Assembly (NCBI GenBank): GCA_036785705.1
Contig: JAWUZG010001132.1
Span: forward strand, 62,001-126,000
From: Acanthornis magna
Taxonomy: Eukaryota > Chordata > Aves > Passeriformes > Acanthizidae
Reading direction: 5' to 3'
DNA: 64,000 nucleotides
Shown: piece after piece, positions 33,840 to 44,869 of the stretch
Layout of the letters: each line of letters starts with the position of its first letter
How positions within the stretch are numbered: the stretch's first letter is position 1
The notes under the pieces: generated by a model
Seen by the model: the letters and a program-made list of their open reading frames with translations, nothing else
What the model was told of the DNA's origin: nothing
The model's database searches: none
Made by a program: the position numbers and the translations under genes

Positions 33840-34150
33840 CTCCTTGGTTCCACCAGGCCCTGCAGTGTCACAATGGCCCCTTGGTTCCATGAGGTTTCAT
33901 AGTGTCTCAGTGGATATTTGGTTCCATATGTGGAGCCCCAGAGTGTCACATTGGCCCCTTGGTTCCATGAGGTTTCATAGTGTCTCAATGGATATTTGGT
34001 TCCATATGTGGAGCCCCAGAATGTCACATGGGCCCCTTGGTTCCATGGGGCCCCAGTGTCGCAATGGTCTCTTGGTTTCTTTCGGCCCCTCAGTGTCACA
34101 GGGCTTTCCTTGCTTCCATGTGCCCCAAAGTGTCTCAGTGGTCTCCTTTT
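33840..34150 (+). repeat. 38-bp-class minisatellite, array 2
   Basis: About eight units around CCTTGGTTCCATGAGG and AGTGTCACAATGG. Four central units form two near-identical pairs (period about 77 bp), showing a recent duplication of dimers. Confidence 0.85.
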
Positions 34151-34248
34151 TCCTGTGGCAAGCAGCAGCAAACCCCCCTGCCATGGCCAAATGCCTGGGA
34201 AGAAGGAGCAAGGGGGGACATTTGGAGTGATGCCTTTTGTCTTTCCAG

Positions 34249-34400
34249 GTCACAGTGACGTGCGGTGGGGCCCTGCTGTCCCAGAAATGGCTGAACACCG
34301 CCTGCCCATGGGAGGAGGTAAAAGACAACAACCTCTGTCCATGGAACTACAGCAGCAGAGAGGTCAGGCACAAGGCTGCGTTTCAAAGACTGTCACCAGC
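34249..34400 (+). other. possible trypsin-type serine protease exon fragment
   Basis: After TCTTTCCAG the plus strand reads VTCGGALLSQKWLNTACPWE. This resembles the CGG-x-LL-x-x-x-W start of the chymotrypsin-fold exon that carries the catalytic His, but the AAHC motif is altered to TACP and no other protease exon is found. It could be chance. Confidence 0.2.
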
Positions 34401-34639
34401 ACAGGAAACATCCATGTAAGACATTTTCCTGAAAGCTGACATTTCAGGGCATCCTTTTCTACAGAGATGGAGCACCAAACAGCAAGTGAAAGAGTTTCAG
34501 CTTGAGAAAGTTGTGCCCTGAGAACAGCTGGAATCTTTTCAGCAGTGTGTGCTGTTCCATCCCTTGCTCAGGGCAAGGATGTTGGATCTTTCAGCAGGCT
34601 CTGCTCTCCTGGGGAGTTTCTCTTCACAGGCAGGCTCTA

Positions 34640-35400
34640 AAAGCAGAATAAAACAGCAGTGTAAGGCACAGCACAAAGGAAGCACCGGGCTGCTCACTTG
34701 AAAAATTGCCCTTGCAGTGCCAATCCAGGAGTGCTCCTATTATGATCACATAATTAAGGTTCTTCAAAATACCTCTGCCCAAATTAAGGCTCAAACAAGA
34801 CCATATGCCAGTCAATAGTATGGGTTTTATATGATAATAAATATGAGAGAGAGAGAAGAAAAGAGAAAGGGAGAAGCAGGAGAATAGGTGGGACAGAAAG
34901 ACAGTGACAAAGAAAGAATAAAAGAATATCGCCATCTGTGGATCCCAATGATGTTGTGTTGATCCTCTCCAGCTTGGTCTTCCTGGTGGTGATGATCCCC
35001 CCAAAAGCACAGAATCCCATGGGTTAATACACACTCAGACCAGGTGGCAATGTCCAGGCATGTCCCCCTGAGGGAAGGGACAGTCCCTTGCAGAAGACTC
35101 TGCTTGCATCACGTGCAGTCCTGTGGTACAAGGCCGAGCACTTTGGGGAGTCTGTGATGGATTATGACACCCCCTCAGCTGCCTCTCACGTGAATGTCCC
35201 ATGGATGTGGCCTGTGGGCTTGGGGGTTCCACAGCTGGGCCAGTTTGTGTAACGGAGGATGAGTGTTTATTGTCTCTCAGCAGAGGTTATGCCACTGCAC
35301 CAAAACCTCCTCCCCCACCCCCGGGTGGGGGACGTGTGTGTAAACCTGGCTTTGTTAGCTGTGCTCTCCCCCACCCCAAACTCAGCCGGGGATGATTCTC
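34640..35400. other. unassigned, LTR-like DNA with a GA-rich tract
   Basis: 34,840-34,930 is dominated by GAGA and GAAA. The surrounding A/T-rich sequence differs from the GC-rich unit on each side, as LTR insertions do, but I could not find paired ends. No gene is seen. Confidence 0.3.
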
Positions 35401-36242
35401 AGTGCAGCTGGTGGCTTTGGCCTTTTTGAATGCATTCTCTTCCTTCAGCTTGAGATGACTGAACAATAGGTTTCCCTTTATCTGATCTCAGCAGTTTGAC
35501 TTTCAGTCCAAAGTCCCAGTCAGGTATCTTCAAGAGAGGCTTCTTTGGTTGTAGTTTCTTTATACAGTTTTTTGTTATGATTGATATAAATGAGTTTGCA
35601 AGCTGAAATTTTAGCACCATAATATTGACCATTTATTAGTAGAGCAAAGGCAAAAACAGCGCTGGGCGCTTACCAGTTTTGCCAGAGGCGCAATCCATTC
35701 ATTTTACTGTGAGCTTAAGCACTTTCTTTAACTGTTACATATTCATTAAGCCGAGAAGGTAATTTACTCTTCACTCCCCCCCTCCGATCCCTGCCCCCTT
35801 CTGCCAGCGCTGCGCCTGTCTTGGAGTTTTGGACTCCCTGGATTGCCTCAGAACTGATGGCCGAAATCCTCCCGTCTATGTTTCCTCAATTCCAACTTAA
35901 TTTGTAGTTCACAATTCCTTTTGGGAGGTGTGAGTCAAAACAACAGACTTCCTGGGATGCCTATGGTTATCTTCTTTGTTTCTTTAAGATGTCTGGGTCC
36001 CCGGCTCTGTGGTTTATCAACTTAAAAGACATTTATTACCATATATTTATTACAATGTTTTCTAACATATTGTAACTATTTCGAAGTTACAATTTACCCT
36101 AACCTTGTTTCTACTTAATTATATTTTTATCTTAACATTATTTTTTTTACCGGTCCATTATCACTTGTAAATGTTAAATTCATATCTGCGAAAGCCAGCA
36201 TTTATCATTCACTCATTTATCACAGTTCCTACCGCTGCTTCC
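35401..36242 (-). repeat. candidate LTR or other insertion, A/T-rich
   Basis: A/T-rich, with AATAAA on the minus strand near 35,632 beside an LTR-like GGCAAAAACAGCGCTGGGCG stretch. It ends where block B begins at 36,243. Class and ends are uncertain; no coding region is present. Confidence 0.35.
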
Positions 36243-38208
36243 CCTCGGCCCGGTCCCGAGGCGCGGGGCAGTCGTGTCGCAGCCGCGCTCCGGCCCCGTC
36301 AGCGGCAGCGCCGCTCCGTGCCGGGCAGGGCCGGCAGAAGGAGCCGGGCGGCGGCGGGGGCTGAATCCCGGCAGGAGCAAGAAGAACAAGAAGGGGCCGG
36401 GGCCGCCGGCGGTGTCCGATCCCCGCGAGCAGCGGGGAGGCCTCGGGGAGCGGCCGCGGGCGGGGCCCTTTGGAGCCACCCCGAGGGCTTTGTGCCGCCC
36501 CGGGTGCCTGAAGGAGTCGCTCCGCGGGACGGGCGAGGTGCGAACGACAGAAAAGACAGAGAAAAGAAGAAAATCCAATCAAAGAGCCACACCGAGGGGC
36601 GTCTCGGCCGGGCCGTGTCAGTGAAGAGCTGCACCGAGAGAGCGGCGACGAGCGGCGGCGGTGAAAGAGCCGCAGCGGAGGGGCGTGGGATGGGAGGTGC
36701 AAATAGAATAAAATATAGAGATTCAAATAAAAAATTATGAAAGAACAGCACCGGCAGTGGCCGCTGCCTGCGACTGAAACCGCTGCACCGAGGGACCGTC
36801 GGGGCGGCACCGGGGGTTTTCGGGTCCTCCGTGTCACCGAAAGAGCCGCAGGGAGGGACGGGCGGGGCGCGGCTCGGATCGACCCCTCCAGTGTCGCGAC
36901 GAGCGGCGACCCCGCGGGACCGCGCCGGGGCCGAGCGGCGGCGGCAGTCGGAGCCGGGGAAGCGGCTTGGAGCGGCGGAGACGAGCGGGGTGCTCCCACC
37001 CAGCCCCGCTCAGCCCTCGGGCACCGGGGGGGTTCCGGGGGTTGTTCCCACCCAGCTCCGCTCAGCCCTCACGCACCGCGCTGGGGCCGCCGCGCACTTT
37101 TCAGCCCCGGCCGCCCCCACGGGCCGGGCCCCGCCAGTCCCGCCTCCGCCGCCGTGGCCCCACGGAGCCCAGAAACCCCAGGAAAGCGCTCCCATGCACT
37201 GAAAAACCTTTTCAGCGCAGCGAGGTCTGCGTGGGGTGCCTTATGAACTCCCCTCCCCTCAGTCCCTCCTGGGCACGGCCGGGCATTAGTTCGGCTCCCG
37301 GGGCTGTGGCCCGGCCCCGGCTGCTGCCGCAGGGCACGGGGTGCCGCACTCGGGCATTAAACCCAACAGCTTTGGCGAGGAGGGACAGCCCCAGAAAGCC
37401 TCGGGGAGCCCTCGGCAGCTTGGAGCTGCACGAGGGCCAGAAAGGATGCCCTGGACACAGCGATGGCCCCAGCAGCAGCTCTGCCTCCCCAGCACGGGGC
37501 TGTGTCCCAGACCCCACGGTCCAGCCCGAGGTTTGGGGGGTGGGAGCGGAGCTGCTGGACGGAGCTTCCAGCCCCGCCAGCCAGAGCTCGGATCCCTTGG
37601 GACGTGAAGTCGGTGACTGGTGTCTGCCGGCGCTCGGGGTCTGTCAGCTTTTGCAATCCACAGGGATAAACTGAGTCCAAAGTGGTGTTGATTTCCATCA
37701 ATTGCCATTTCTCCTTTCTTGTCCCTGACGGATTTCACAGCGTTTCCTTTCTCCCCAGAGATTTGGAAAACTAAATTCCCGGCTGCCCCTGCATCCCTGC
37801 AGCTTCCACAGCTCCAGCCTCCTCTCTCCTCTCCCGTTTCCTCTTCTCCAGTCTGTCCCTCTTGTCCCTGCCGGCTCGGAGGAAGGAGATTCACCCCCGG
37901 CACCCCCTGCCTCCTCCTTCTGTCCCGTTTGGCGGACTTGGTGCCTCTGGAGCTGCCTGCCCGCGCAGCCGGACCCGCCCTGCGGCCGCTTAGCCATGGA
38001 GTGCAGGGAATGAATGGCAGGGATTAATGGGCTGGGCTGGCCCTCGCCGGGTGCCCGGTGCCACCAGAGCCGCTCTGTCACTCTCCTCACAGGTGCAGGA
38101 CACAGAACACAGCTGGAAAGGCTCATGGGCTGGGCTAAGGGCAGGGAGATGTCACTCACTGTTCACTGTCAGGGGCACAACAGACCCGAGTTGAGGAATT
38201 TAATGGAA

Positions 38209-38214
38209 TTTATT
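38209..38214 (-). promoter_or_regulatory. poly(A) signal, minus strand
   Basis: AATAAA on the minus strand, about 260 bp downstream of the candidate coiled-coil terminal exon at 38,641-38,471. Confidence 0.35.
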
Positions 38215-38470
38215 TCCAAGTAAATCATAGTAGGAGAAAAAGAACAAAAAGAAACACTAAAAAATCACCTTCCCCAGCGCTCCGTCCTTCCCAGGCTCTC
38301 TGCCTCCACCTGCAGTCTCTCCCCTCCCCTCTGCATGGGAAATTTGTCCCAACCACGAACTTTGCTTTTGCCTCATCCCGGCATCTCTTCCCGGAGAGGA
38401 AGAACTTTCTCCAGCAGAGATTCAGAGAGTGAGAGCCTTGAGGCTCAGGGTGTTTCTCCTGCAGCTCCTT

Positions 38471-38641
38471 CTAGGTCTCCTCTTCCCGTGCTGGGTCTCC
38501 TGCACCACAGAACTCTGCCAGCTGCAGCTTTGCAAACGGCAGCTCAAGGTCTGCATGTTCCTGAACAGTTTGCTCGAGATCCCTGGTGGCTGCCTCCAAT
38601 CCGTTCTTCTTGTCTTCCCCCTTTGCACGGAACCAATGGAT
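38471..38641 (-). CDS. candidate terminal exon with a coiled coil, block-B-specific
   Basis: Minus strand: acceptor GGGGCCATCAG, then 56 codons to TAG at 38,473-38,471. The frame starts IHWFRAKGEDKKNG and continues with a heptad-like LEAATRDLEQTVQEHADL. It lies in the 1.2-kb piece present only in block B and is followed by a poly(A) signal. No upstream exon is identified, and I do not recognise the family. A chance open frame is possible. Confidence 0.3.
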   Translation of the reverse strand: MHWFRAKGEDKKNGLEAATRDLEQTVQEHADLELPFAKLQLAEFCGAGDPAREEET

Positions 38642-39059
38642 CTGATGGCCCCTGGGCAGGGCCTGGCACAGAAGGTGGAACCTGGGTCCTGCTGCAGCAG
38701 CGCTGGGGGAGCTCCAGGACTCGCTCTGGCCGCTGGGGCAGCCACAACACAGCCCGTTCCCAGGGAGGAGCCCAGGGCTCCGTGGGGCTCTGCAGGACCT
38801 TGTCCCTGGGGCTCGTCTGGATCAGCCCGGGCAGCTCCGTTGCAGTTGGCTTCGTTTGTGTCCCTGCTTCCCCTGGCACAGCACCTGCCCAGCGCCGAGG
38901 GGACAGCAGTGGGAGCGGGGCAGTTTGGGGTGAGGTTCAGTGTGTGTGCCCGGGATAAATCTCAAATCCTTCCCTAAGGAGCAGCGAGGGCTGACAGAGC
39001 ACAGGATGCTGCTGCTGCTGAGCACGGGATGGCCCCGGGGGTGATGTCAGACAAAGCTG

Positions 39060-39288
39060 GGATGGGAGTGCCAAAGAACAGGAGGAGGAGGAGAAGGCGG
39101 AGGAGCAGTTTAGGAGGGACACAGGAGGAAGAGGAAGTGCGGGAGGCGGAGGGAGAAGGAGCGGGAAGAAGAAGAGGGATAGAGGAGCAGAAAGAGAAGC
39201 AGCAAAAGGAGCTACCACGTGCGTACATCGCACTCTGTGTCCGCAACCCTCGGCCCCGGGAGCATCGCCCCCCCGGGGCATCCCGCAG
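39060..39288 (+). promoter_or_regulatory. purine-rich 5' exon candidate, block B
   Basis: GGAGGAGGAGAAGG-type sequence ends CCCGCAG|GTGACGGGGC (donor at 39,289). It is the counterpart of 22,845-22,613. It lies upstream of class II B exon 1 copy B on the same strand. Confidence 0.4.
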
Positions 39289-39561
39289 GTGACGGGGCAG
39301 GGGGAGCTCGCCCCAAATATCTTGGGCGGTGCGTGGGGTTGTTTTTGGGAGGGGGGAATTTTGGACCCTGTAGGACTCCAGCACCGAGTCCCAAATGTCT
39401 TTGTTGGTTGCTGGGAGGGATTTTTTTTCGGGGGGGAGGGCGCGGATGTTTGGATCTTGAAGGACTCCAAGAGAGAGTCGTAAATGCCCCTTGGGGGAAT
39501 ATTGGGGTGTCCCCTAGACGGGAGTTTTTTGGGGGGTCCCGATGGTGGCTGCCAGGAAAAA

Positions 39562-39620
39562 TGGGATGGGATGGGATGGGATGGGATGGGATGGGATGGG
39601 ATGGGATGGGATGGGATGGA
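39562..39620 (+). repeat. (ATGGG)n pentanucleotide microsatellite
   Basis: About eleven perfect copies. The corresponding place in block A (near 22,310) has only two to three imperfect copies, so it expanded after duplication. Confidence 0.93.
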
Positions 39621-40148
39621 GCTCGGGAAGGGTGGGATGTGGATTGGGGTGTGGGATGAAGTCTGGGGGAGGGGGATGGGTGGGATGGGGCCTGGGATGA
39701 GGCAGCTGAAGGGTCGGGGTGATGAGGCCGGGTGGAACACCACTCCTTAGGCTCTTCCGGGGTATCCGCCACCTCTGGGGGAGTTTTGGGGTTCCCCTAA
39801 TCCTTCCGGGGGTGGCACTGGCAGCGGGGGACACGTGGCTCCAGCACCTCGGGCCCCACCTGCGCTCCCCACGCCCCCAGCACCCCCGGGAGCGGAATTT
39901 GGGAAGGGGGAGGTGTGGGGCGGGCAGGCCGGGCCCCCCCGCTGGGCGCTGTCCCGTTGGGGCCGAGTGCGGGGGGAGCTGTCCCGCGGGGCCCGGCCCT
40001 GCCCGGGCACGGCTGATGCCGCCCGCCCGCGCTCCGCACTGCTCCGGCCTGGTGCTCGCAGTGCCGCGCGGGGCGGGGCCGCTTTGGGGACCCCCCCAGG
40101 GCAGAGCGCGGCTGCTTTGGGGCTGTGGGCACCAGCTCGGCGCTGGGC

Positions 40149-40217
40149 ATGGGCCGTGTGGGGGCAGCTGGGGCCGTCCTGGTGGCACTGGTGGTGCTGG
40201 GGTCCTCCCGGCCGCAG
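40149..40217 (+). CDS. orphan MHC class II B exon 1 (signal peptide), copy B
   Basis: Reads MGRVGAAGAVLVALVVLGSS, the same leader as copy A with a changed end. The canonical donor of copy A is lost: an inserted stretch with GGCAAGGAGCTCTGGGA replaces it, leaving CCGCAG|GCAAGG, which could act only as a rare GC-type donor. No class II exon 2-4 follows before the olfactory-receptor fragment. Probably a non-functional leader. Confidence 0.65.
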
Positions 40218-40419
40218 GCAAGGAGCTCTGGGATGAGCGGGAAGGGAGGGAGAGGGCTGGTGGGAGAAAGGAGAAGGGGGGGAAATGTGAGTGGAACCCC
40301 CCCAAACCATGCCAAACCAAACCATCGCAAACCAAACCACCCCAAACCAAGAGAGGTGGGACTGGGAACTGGGGGGACGATGGGAGAGTAGGAGAGAGTA
40401 GGAAAAGTGGACAGTGGGG

Positions 40420-41670
40420 ACCCCCAAAGGGAGTGGGAGGGGGCTGAGACCCACCCGATGCAGGGCAAGCGGGTCAACCTTGGCACAGCCACCTGGAACT
40501 GTTCATTCCAAAGGTCATTTTTCAACTGGGAATAAAAAACAGAGGGCCATCATATTGCAAATGTAGAATGAGGGAGATAAGCAAGCAAATCTGGGCTCAT
40601 TGGAGGCAGCAGAAAGGCCAAGGCCTGAGCCCCAGCCCCGAGGAAGGCACATCCTGTCCCTCCTGCCTTGCTCAGGGCTCTGCTGGGCCACTGGGATGTG
40701 GGGAGGATGCTGAGGGCAGGACAAGGGGGTGACAGTGCCAGGGCTGGGGCTGTGCCAGGAGGCCCCAGGGCCTCAGGACAAGGTGTCTCCTCACAGCCCT
40801 TGGTGCCATGGACGCTGCTGTGGCCCAGGGCACCAAGACTTGGCTTCTCCTGGGCACTGCCAGCCTGGCCAGGTCCCTTGGCCATGTCCAGCACAGCTTG
40901 TGCTGCGCTGTCCCACAGCTGCTGCTGTGTCCCTGCAGGCTGCACACTCCCATCTGGCTGCCCCCCTGGCTCTGCCCTGCCATTGCCAGGCCTGCCCTGA
41001 CCTCTGCCCACCCTCACCTGCTTCACTTCTGACAATTAGCAATTGCCTGTTCCTGTGCCCTTAGGGAGTGGTGCTTCAAGAGTGACCCCAGCACTTTCTT
41101 AAGAGTTTTCCCAGGGGCTGGTACCCCTGGTAGTTCCCTGAGCTGCTGCATCTGCTCTCCTCATGCCCAGGGTTGAAGGTTTGGTGGTTCTTTCCCTCCT
41201 GTCAACAGAGACTTTCAACTCAGCTGCTCCATGGTTGTTGTGCCCAAGGCAGTCACCAATGTTCGCTTCCCTCATGAGACCAAATTAATCCAATTAATTC
41301 ATTTGCCCACACCCTGTGGCTGTTTCGCATGCACCTTGTCTGTAGGAAAGGAGTCCTTCTCAGCGCCTCCACCATCCATGTCAAAAAGGCTTCCACATCA
41401 CCCCCCTGGGCTCTCCTGGGTTGCTTTGTGCCCAGCCCTGCTGCCCTCCCAGCACACTGTGGGGTGGCAATCCCTGTGTTCTTGAGGACCTGTGAGCATG
41501 AGGCTTCCTCCAAGGAAAGGCTCTGTGCACACCAGCCTTGCCTTTGCTCAGAGCTCCTGTCCAGCTCGTCACCCTCCTCTCTGCCTTCCTGAGGAGTCGC
41601 TGCCATCCCTGGCTGCCCTCGCAGCACCCGAGGTGTCTCACCAGGGCCCTGCAGTGGCTGTGGGGGAGCC
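40420..41670. other. intergenic DNA with a block shared with 1,800-2,250
   Basis: 40,590-41,000 resembles 1,800-2,250 (GCAGAAAGGCCAAGG and CTGTGTCCCTGCAGGCTGCACAC-like words). No exon is supported. Confidence 0.35.
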
Positions 41671-41679
41671 CATTTGTGC

Positions 41680-41967
41680 CTGCCCAGCACGTGCCTCCCT
41701 CCCATGGCCGTGATGTCTGTGTTTGTCAACACTGCTGTGTTTGCTGATCTGAAGCCCTCGTGCATCTCCTCCCTATCCCTGGATCTGCTGGTGGCACTTC
41801 TGCACTCAGTGGTGCCTCCAGCACTGAACCCCCTCCTCTACAGCCTGAGGAACCGGGACCTCAAGGAGGCCATTAGAAAACCGATTTCAGTATCATTAGC
41901 TCTATTGTTATTTGTGTTTATTAGTTCCCTAGGTGAATATTTAGATTCCTGTGACTACCAAGGATGA
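41680..41967 (+). pseudogene. olfactory receptor fragment, C-terminal end
   Basis: Olfactory receptors are seven-helix GPCRs. The plus strand encodes the last two helices: MAVMSVFVNTAVFADLKPS, then SLDLLVALLHSVVPPALNPL and LYSLRNRDLKEAIRK. PPALNPLLYSLRN is the TM7 signature and the KPS-type loop fits the bird-expanded family 14. Nothing recognisable of TM1-TM5 lies upstream. The frame ends at 41,967 with a tail longer and unlike the family. Confidence 0.8.
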
Positions 41968-42479
41968 ATCAGCTCTGTCCCACGTGGAGCCTTCAGAGTG
42001 TGTCTGACAGGGCCCAGAGCTGCTGGTCTCAGAGCATCTTGGCAATAAAGTGGGATCTCCCCAGGGCACTGACTGAAGCTTTGACTCTTTATCCAAGCTC
42101 ATGTCAATTTTAGCCAAGAGAATTTCCCCCCAAAAGGCTCTGTAGCTCCATGGATTGTGCAGAGGGAAAGTGCTGACATCAGCAGCTGCTAAAGGCCAAG
42201 AGTTTGATTTGAATAAAGCCACTGTTGTGTGGTGACAGTGGAGATGGTGACAGGTGACTGAGGTCCATAACCAGGACTGTTCCACGTGGCACAGGGCACA
42301 GAATGTGCTCCAGGAGAAGAATCTGGAGCTGCCTGGACAAGGCAGAGTATCTACAGGCCTGTGTGTGCTTGGGCTGGGCAGTGACTGGAGCCCCAGCAAG
42401 GCACAGATCAGCCAAGGTGGAGACCCCCAGAGGGAAAGAACTAAATGCAGCACCTGCAAGGAAACCCAGAGGGAGACAG

Positions 42480-43108
42480 CTGAGCATAGCCAGAGCAGCT
42501 GCAACAGGGAAAGGGACCTTGGCAGCCACCACACAGCTGCAGATCCCCCCACAGCCCCAGGGACAACACAAGTGGCCCCATCCTGTTCCTTCTGCAGCTG
42601 CTCTGCTGTGCTGGTCACAAGTGCTGCGGGTGTCTCCTGCAGCACAGAGCCACGGGCACACACACACGGGCTCTGTCCAGGCTGGGACATGGAGACAGCA
42701 GGGCCTGGGCACAGCAGAGATGTCACTGCCATGGGGAGCCCCCGGCTGCTGCTGCTGCTGGGGACTCTTGGGCAGCCCCTGCGGGTGGGGTGGAATTTTC
42801 CCAACACTCACCTGAGCAAAGGACAGCACAGCGTTCCCGTGGGAGCAGGGTGAGGCCCCCAGGGCAGTCACTGGGCACTGCTGCAGGTGGGCTTCAGTCC
42901 CATCGCAGTGGAACGAGTCCGTCCAGACAGGTCTGGTTTCCCTCCCAAAATTCGGGAATGGGCCTGGCAAACCAACACTTGAGGTGGCCACAGAGAACGT
43001 GGGTGTCTGAGAGGCCCCATCGGGAGGCACAGAGGGTTCCCGATGTCCCCAGCACCTGGAACTGCACTCTCCCCTCACACACGGTGCTGCCGTTCACCAG
43101 CCTGAACC
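42480..43108 (-). pseudogene. SRCR-domain gene relic 1 (scavenger receptor type)
   Basis: SRCR domains (about 100 aa, disulfide-rich) occur in CD163/WC1/DMBT1-type receptors. The exon at 43,108-42,812 starts RLVNGSTVCEGRVQFQVLG and runs to HVLCGHLKCWF. It then shifts frame by one base before FGRETRPVWTDSFHCDGTEA and CPVTALGASPCSHGN. A GTGAGT donor follows. Further along the minus strand an open stretch ends in a hydrophobic LLQLLWLCSAVSLWVSLQ (near 42,500), perhaps a membrane segment. The frameshift is identical in relic 2. Confidence 0.75.
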
Positions 43109-43299
43109 CTGTTTCCTCAAGGACAGGGAAAGGTGACAGTGAGGGGAGGCAGCTCCTGCCCCGTCAGCGTCTGGAGGAGAGGCTGCAGGGATACAGTGCT
43201 GACAGTGCCATCAGCCCTTCTGTCCCCATGCTCCGCTCAGCCCCCCATGCCTGTGCCTGTCCCTGCCACGCTCTAGTCGTGGAACCGCCCAGCAACTCC

Positions 43300-43640
43300 T
43301 CAGGTGTGCAGTGCCATCGGCGCTCCGGCTCGGCCGCCCCGCCCTTCGCCCCCCGACCCCACTCGGGCCCCACACTGAGCCCGCCCGCTGTCGGGCCCCT
43401 CGCGCGGCACCGCCCCCTCCCGCCCCGCCCCTCCCAGCCACCTCCGGATTGGGCAATGGCCCGCTGGCCCCGCCCCCTTTGGCAGCCGCCGCTCCGCATT
43501 GCTGAGAGGGACCCGGGATGGCGACAATCGGGAGGGTCCCTTGGGGCTCTGGGGGCACGGGAGGGACTGGCGAGGGCGGGCGAGAGGGCGCCAGAGGAGG
43601 GGCGAGATATTCAGGTGGGGATTGACAGTGGGATCCCCCA
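43300..43640. promoter_or_regulatory. CpG-rich stretch beside SRCR relic 1
   Basis: GC boxes and an ATTGG/CCAAT element (near 43,448) in CpG-dense DNA. It is mirrored at 62,690-63,000. It may be an old promoter; no transcript start can be fixed. Confidence 0.4.
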
Positions 43641-43939
43641 AAAAGCCACCCAAATTGTGCCAGCCACCTCCCAAAGCCGGCCCAACTTCACCCCCTTCAT
43701 GGCTTCCAAGTGCCCCGAAACTTGTGCATGGGTGTGGGGGGAAGGGGGGAAGCAGCAGGACCCCTCCTCATGTCTCAACAGCTCTGTCCCCAGCTGGGAG
43801 GAGGAGCAGGGTCAGGGGTCTGGGTGTCCCCACAAATTTCCCCCATACCCATGACACAGCCAGACACTTCGGAGGCTGCTTCAGGCCTTATTGCCTACCT
43901 GCATCCCAGTACAGAGCACAAAATCCACCTGCAGGCCAC

Positions 43940-44710
43940 ACTGATTCCGTAGGGTCACAGTGGTCCCTTGCTTCCATAAGGTTCCGTCAGGTCACAGTGG
44001 AACCCTGTTGCCATATTGTTCCATAGCCTCCCAATGCTCTCCTGGGTTCCTTGAGACCCTGCTGTGACACATTGGAGCCTTGCTTCCCTGAGTTTCCATG
44101 ACACAACTATGGTTTCCCGTGTTCCCTGAGGCCCTGCTTTGTCACAGTAGAGCCTTGGTTCCCTAAGATTCCACAGCTTCACAATGGTCTCCTCTGTTCC
44201 ATGAGGACACACTGTGTCACACTGGAACCTTGCTTCCATCAAGTCCCATAACCTCACGATGCTTTTGGCTTCCATAAGCCCCAGATGTGTCACTTTAGCA
44301 TTTTACTTCCATGAGATTCCACAGCATCAATGAAGTCTCCTGTGTTTCTTGAGGCCCCACAGTGGCACACTGCAGCCTCAGTTCCATGAGTTTCCATCAC
44401 CTCACAAAAGCTCCTGGGTTCCATGAGGCCCTGCTGTGACAAAATGGATCCTTGGTTCTGTGAGGCTCCAAAACATCACTATGGTCTCTTGCTTCCCTAA
44501 GGCTCCTCTGTGGCACATTTGAGCCTTGGTTCCATTGGGTTCCAGAACTTCACAATAGTCTCCTGCACTCCAGGAGTAGCCGCTGTTTGCCATTTCAGCC
44601 TCACTTTCATGAGGTTCCATAACCTGCTCGTGGTCTCCTGGGCCCAGGAGGCCCCACTGTGTCACATGAGAGCCTTGGGGCCAAGAGATTCCATGGCCTC
44701 CAAATGCTCT
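43940..44710 (-). repeat. 38-bp-class minisatellite, array 3 (75-bp dimers)
   Basis: Alternating A and B units of about 37 and 38 bp (GTCACAGTAGAGCCTTGG type, then TTCACAATGGTCTCCT type) form a roughly 75-bp higher-order period repeated about ten times. It mirrors 61,715-62,350. Confidence 0.88.
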
Positions 44711-44869
44711 GCAGCCCCCAGTTTTCCCTGTTTCCCTCTCCTTTTCCCCGGGCTGGCTTCCCCCCTGCCCCCAGCACTGGGCTGGGAGCAGCCGAGAGCC
44801 CCGTGCTGCCCATCCCGACCTGTCCCGGCTTCATTCCCGTTCCTCTGGCGGCCTGCAAGGGCTTTGGGG

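Larger units (their letters stand above)
36243..39818 (+). repeat. segmental duplication block B (inverted copy of block A)
   Basis: Matches the minus strand of 22,109-24,389, including the TGCGGCTCTTTC-type CpG core (36,243-37,700), the A/T island near 36,700 and the purine-rich exon. It contains an extra 1.2 kb at about 37,806-39,020. It continues into class II B exon 1 copy B without the ERV-1 insertion. Confidence 0.9.

Noticed and set aside
38429..38977. Open frame with a signal-peptide-like start (plus strand)
   Set aside because: It lies antisense to the better-supported exon with acceptor, stop and poly(A) signal on the minus strand, and has no domain.
43940..44710. CRISPR-like array
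   Set aside because: Units are contiguous and drift without unique spacers, and the DNA is avian; this is a minisatellite.
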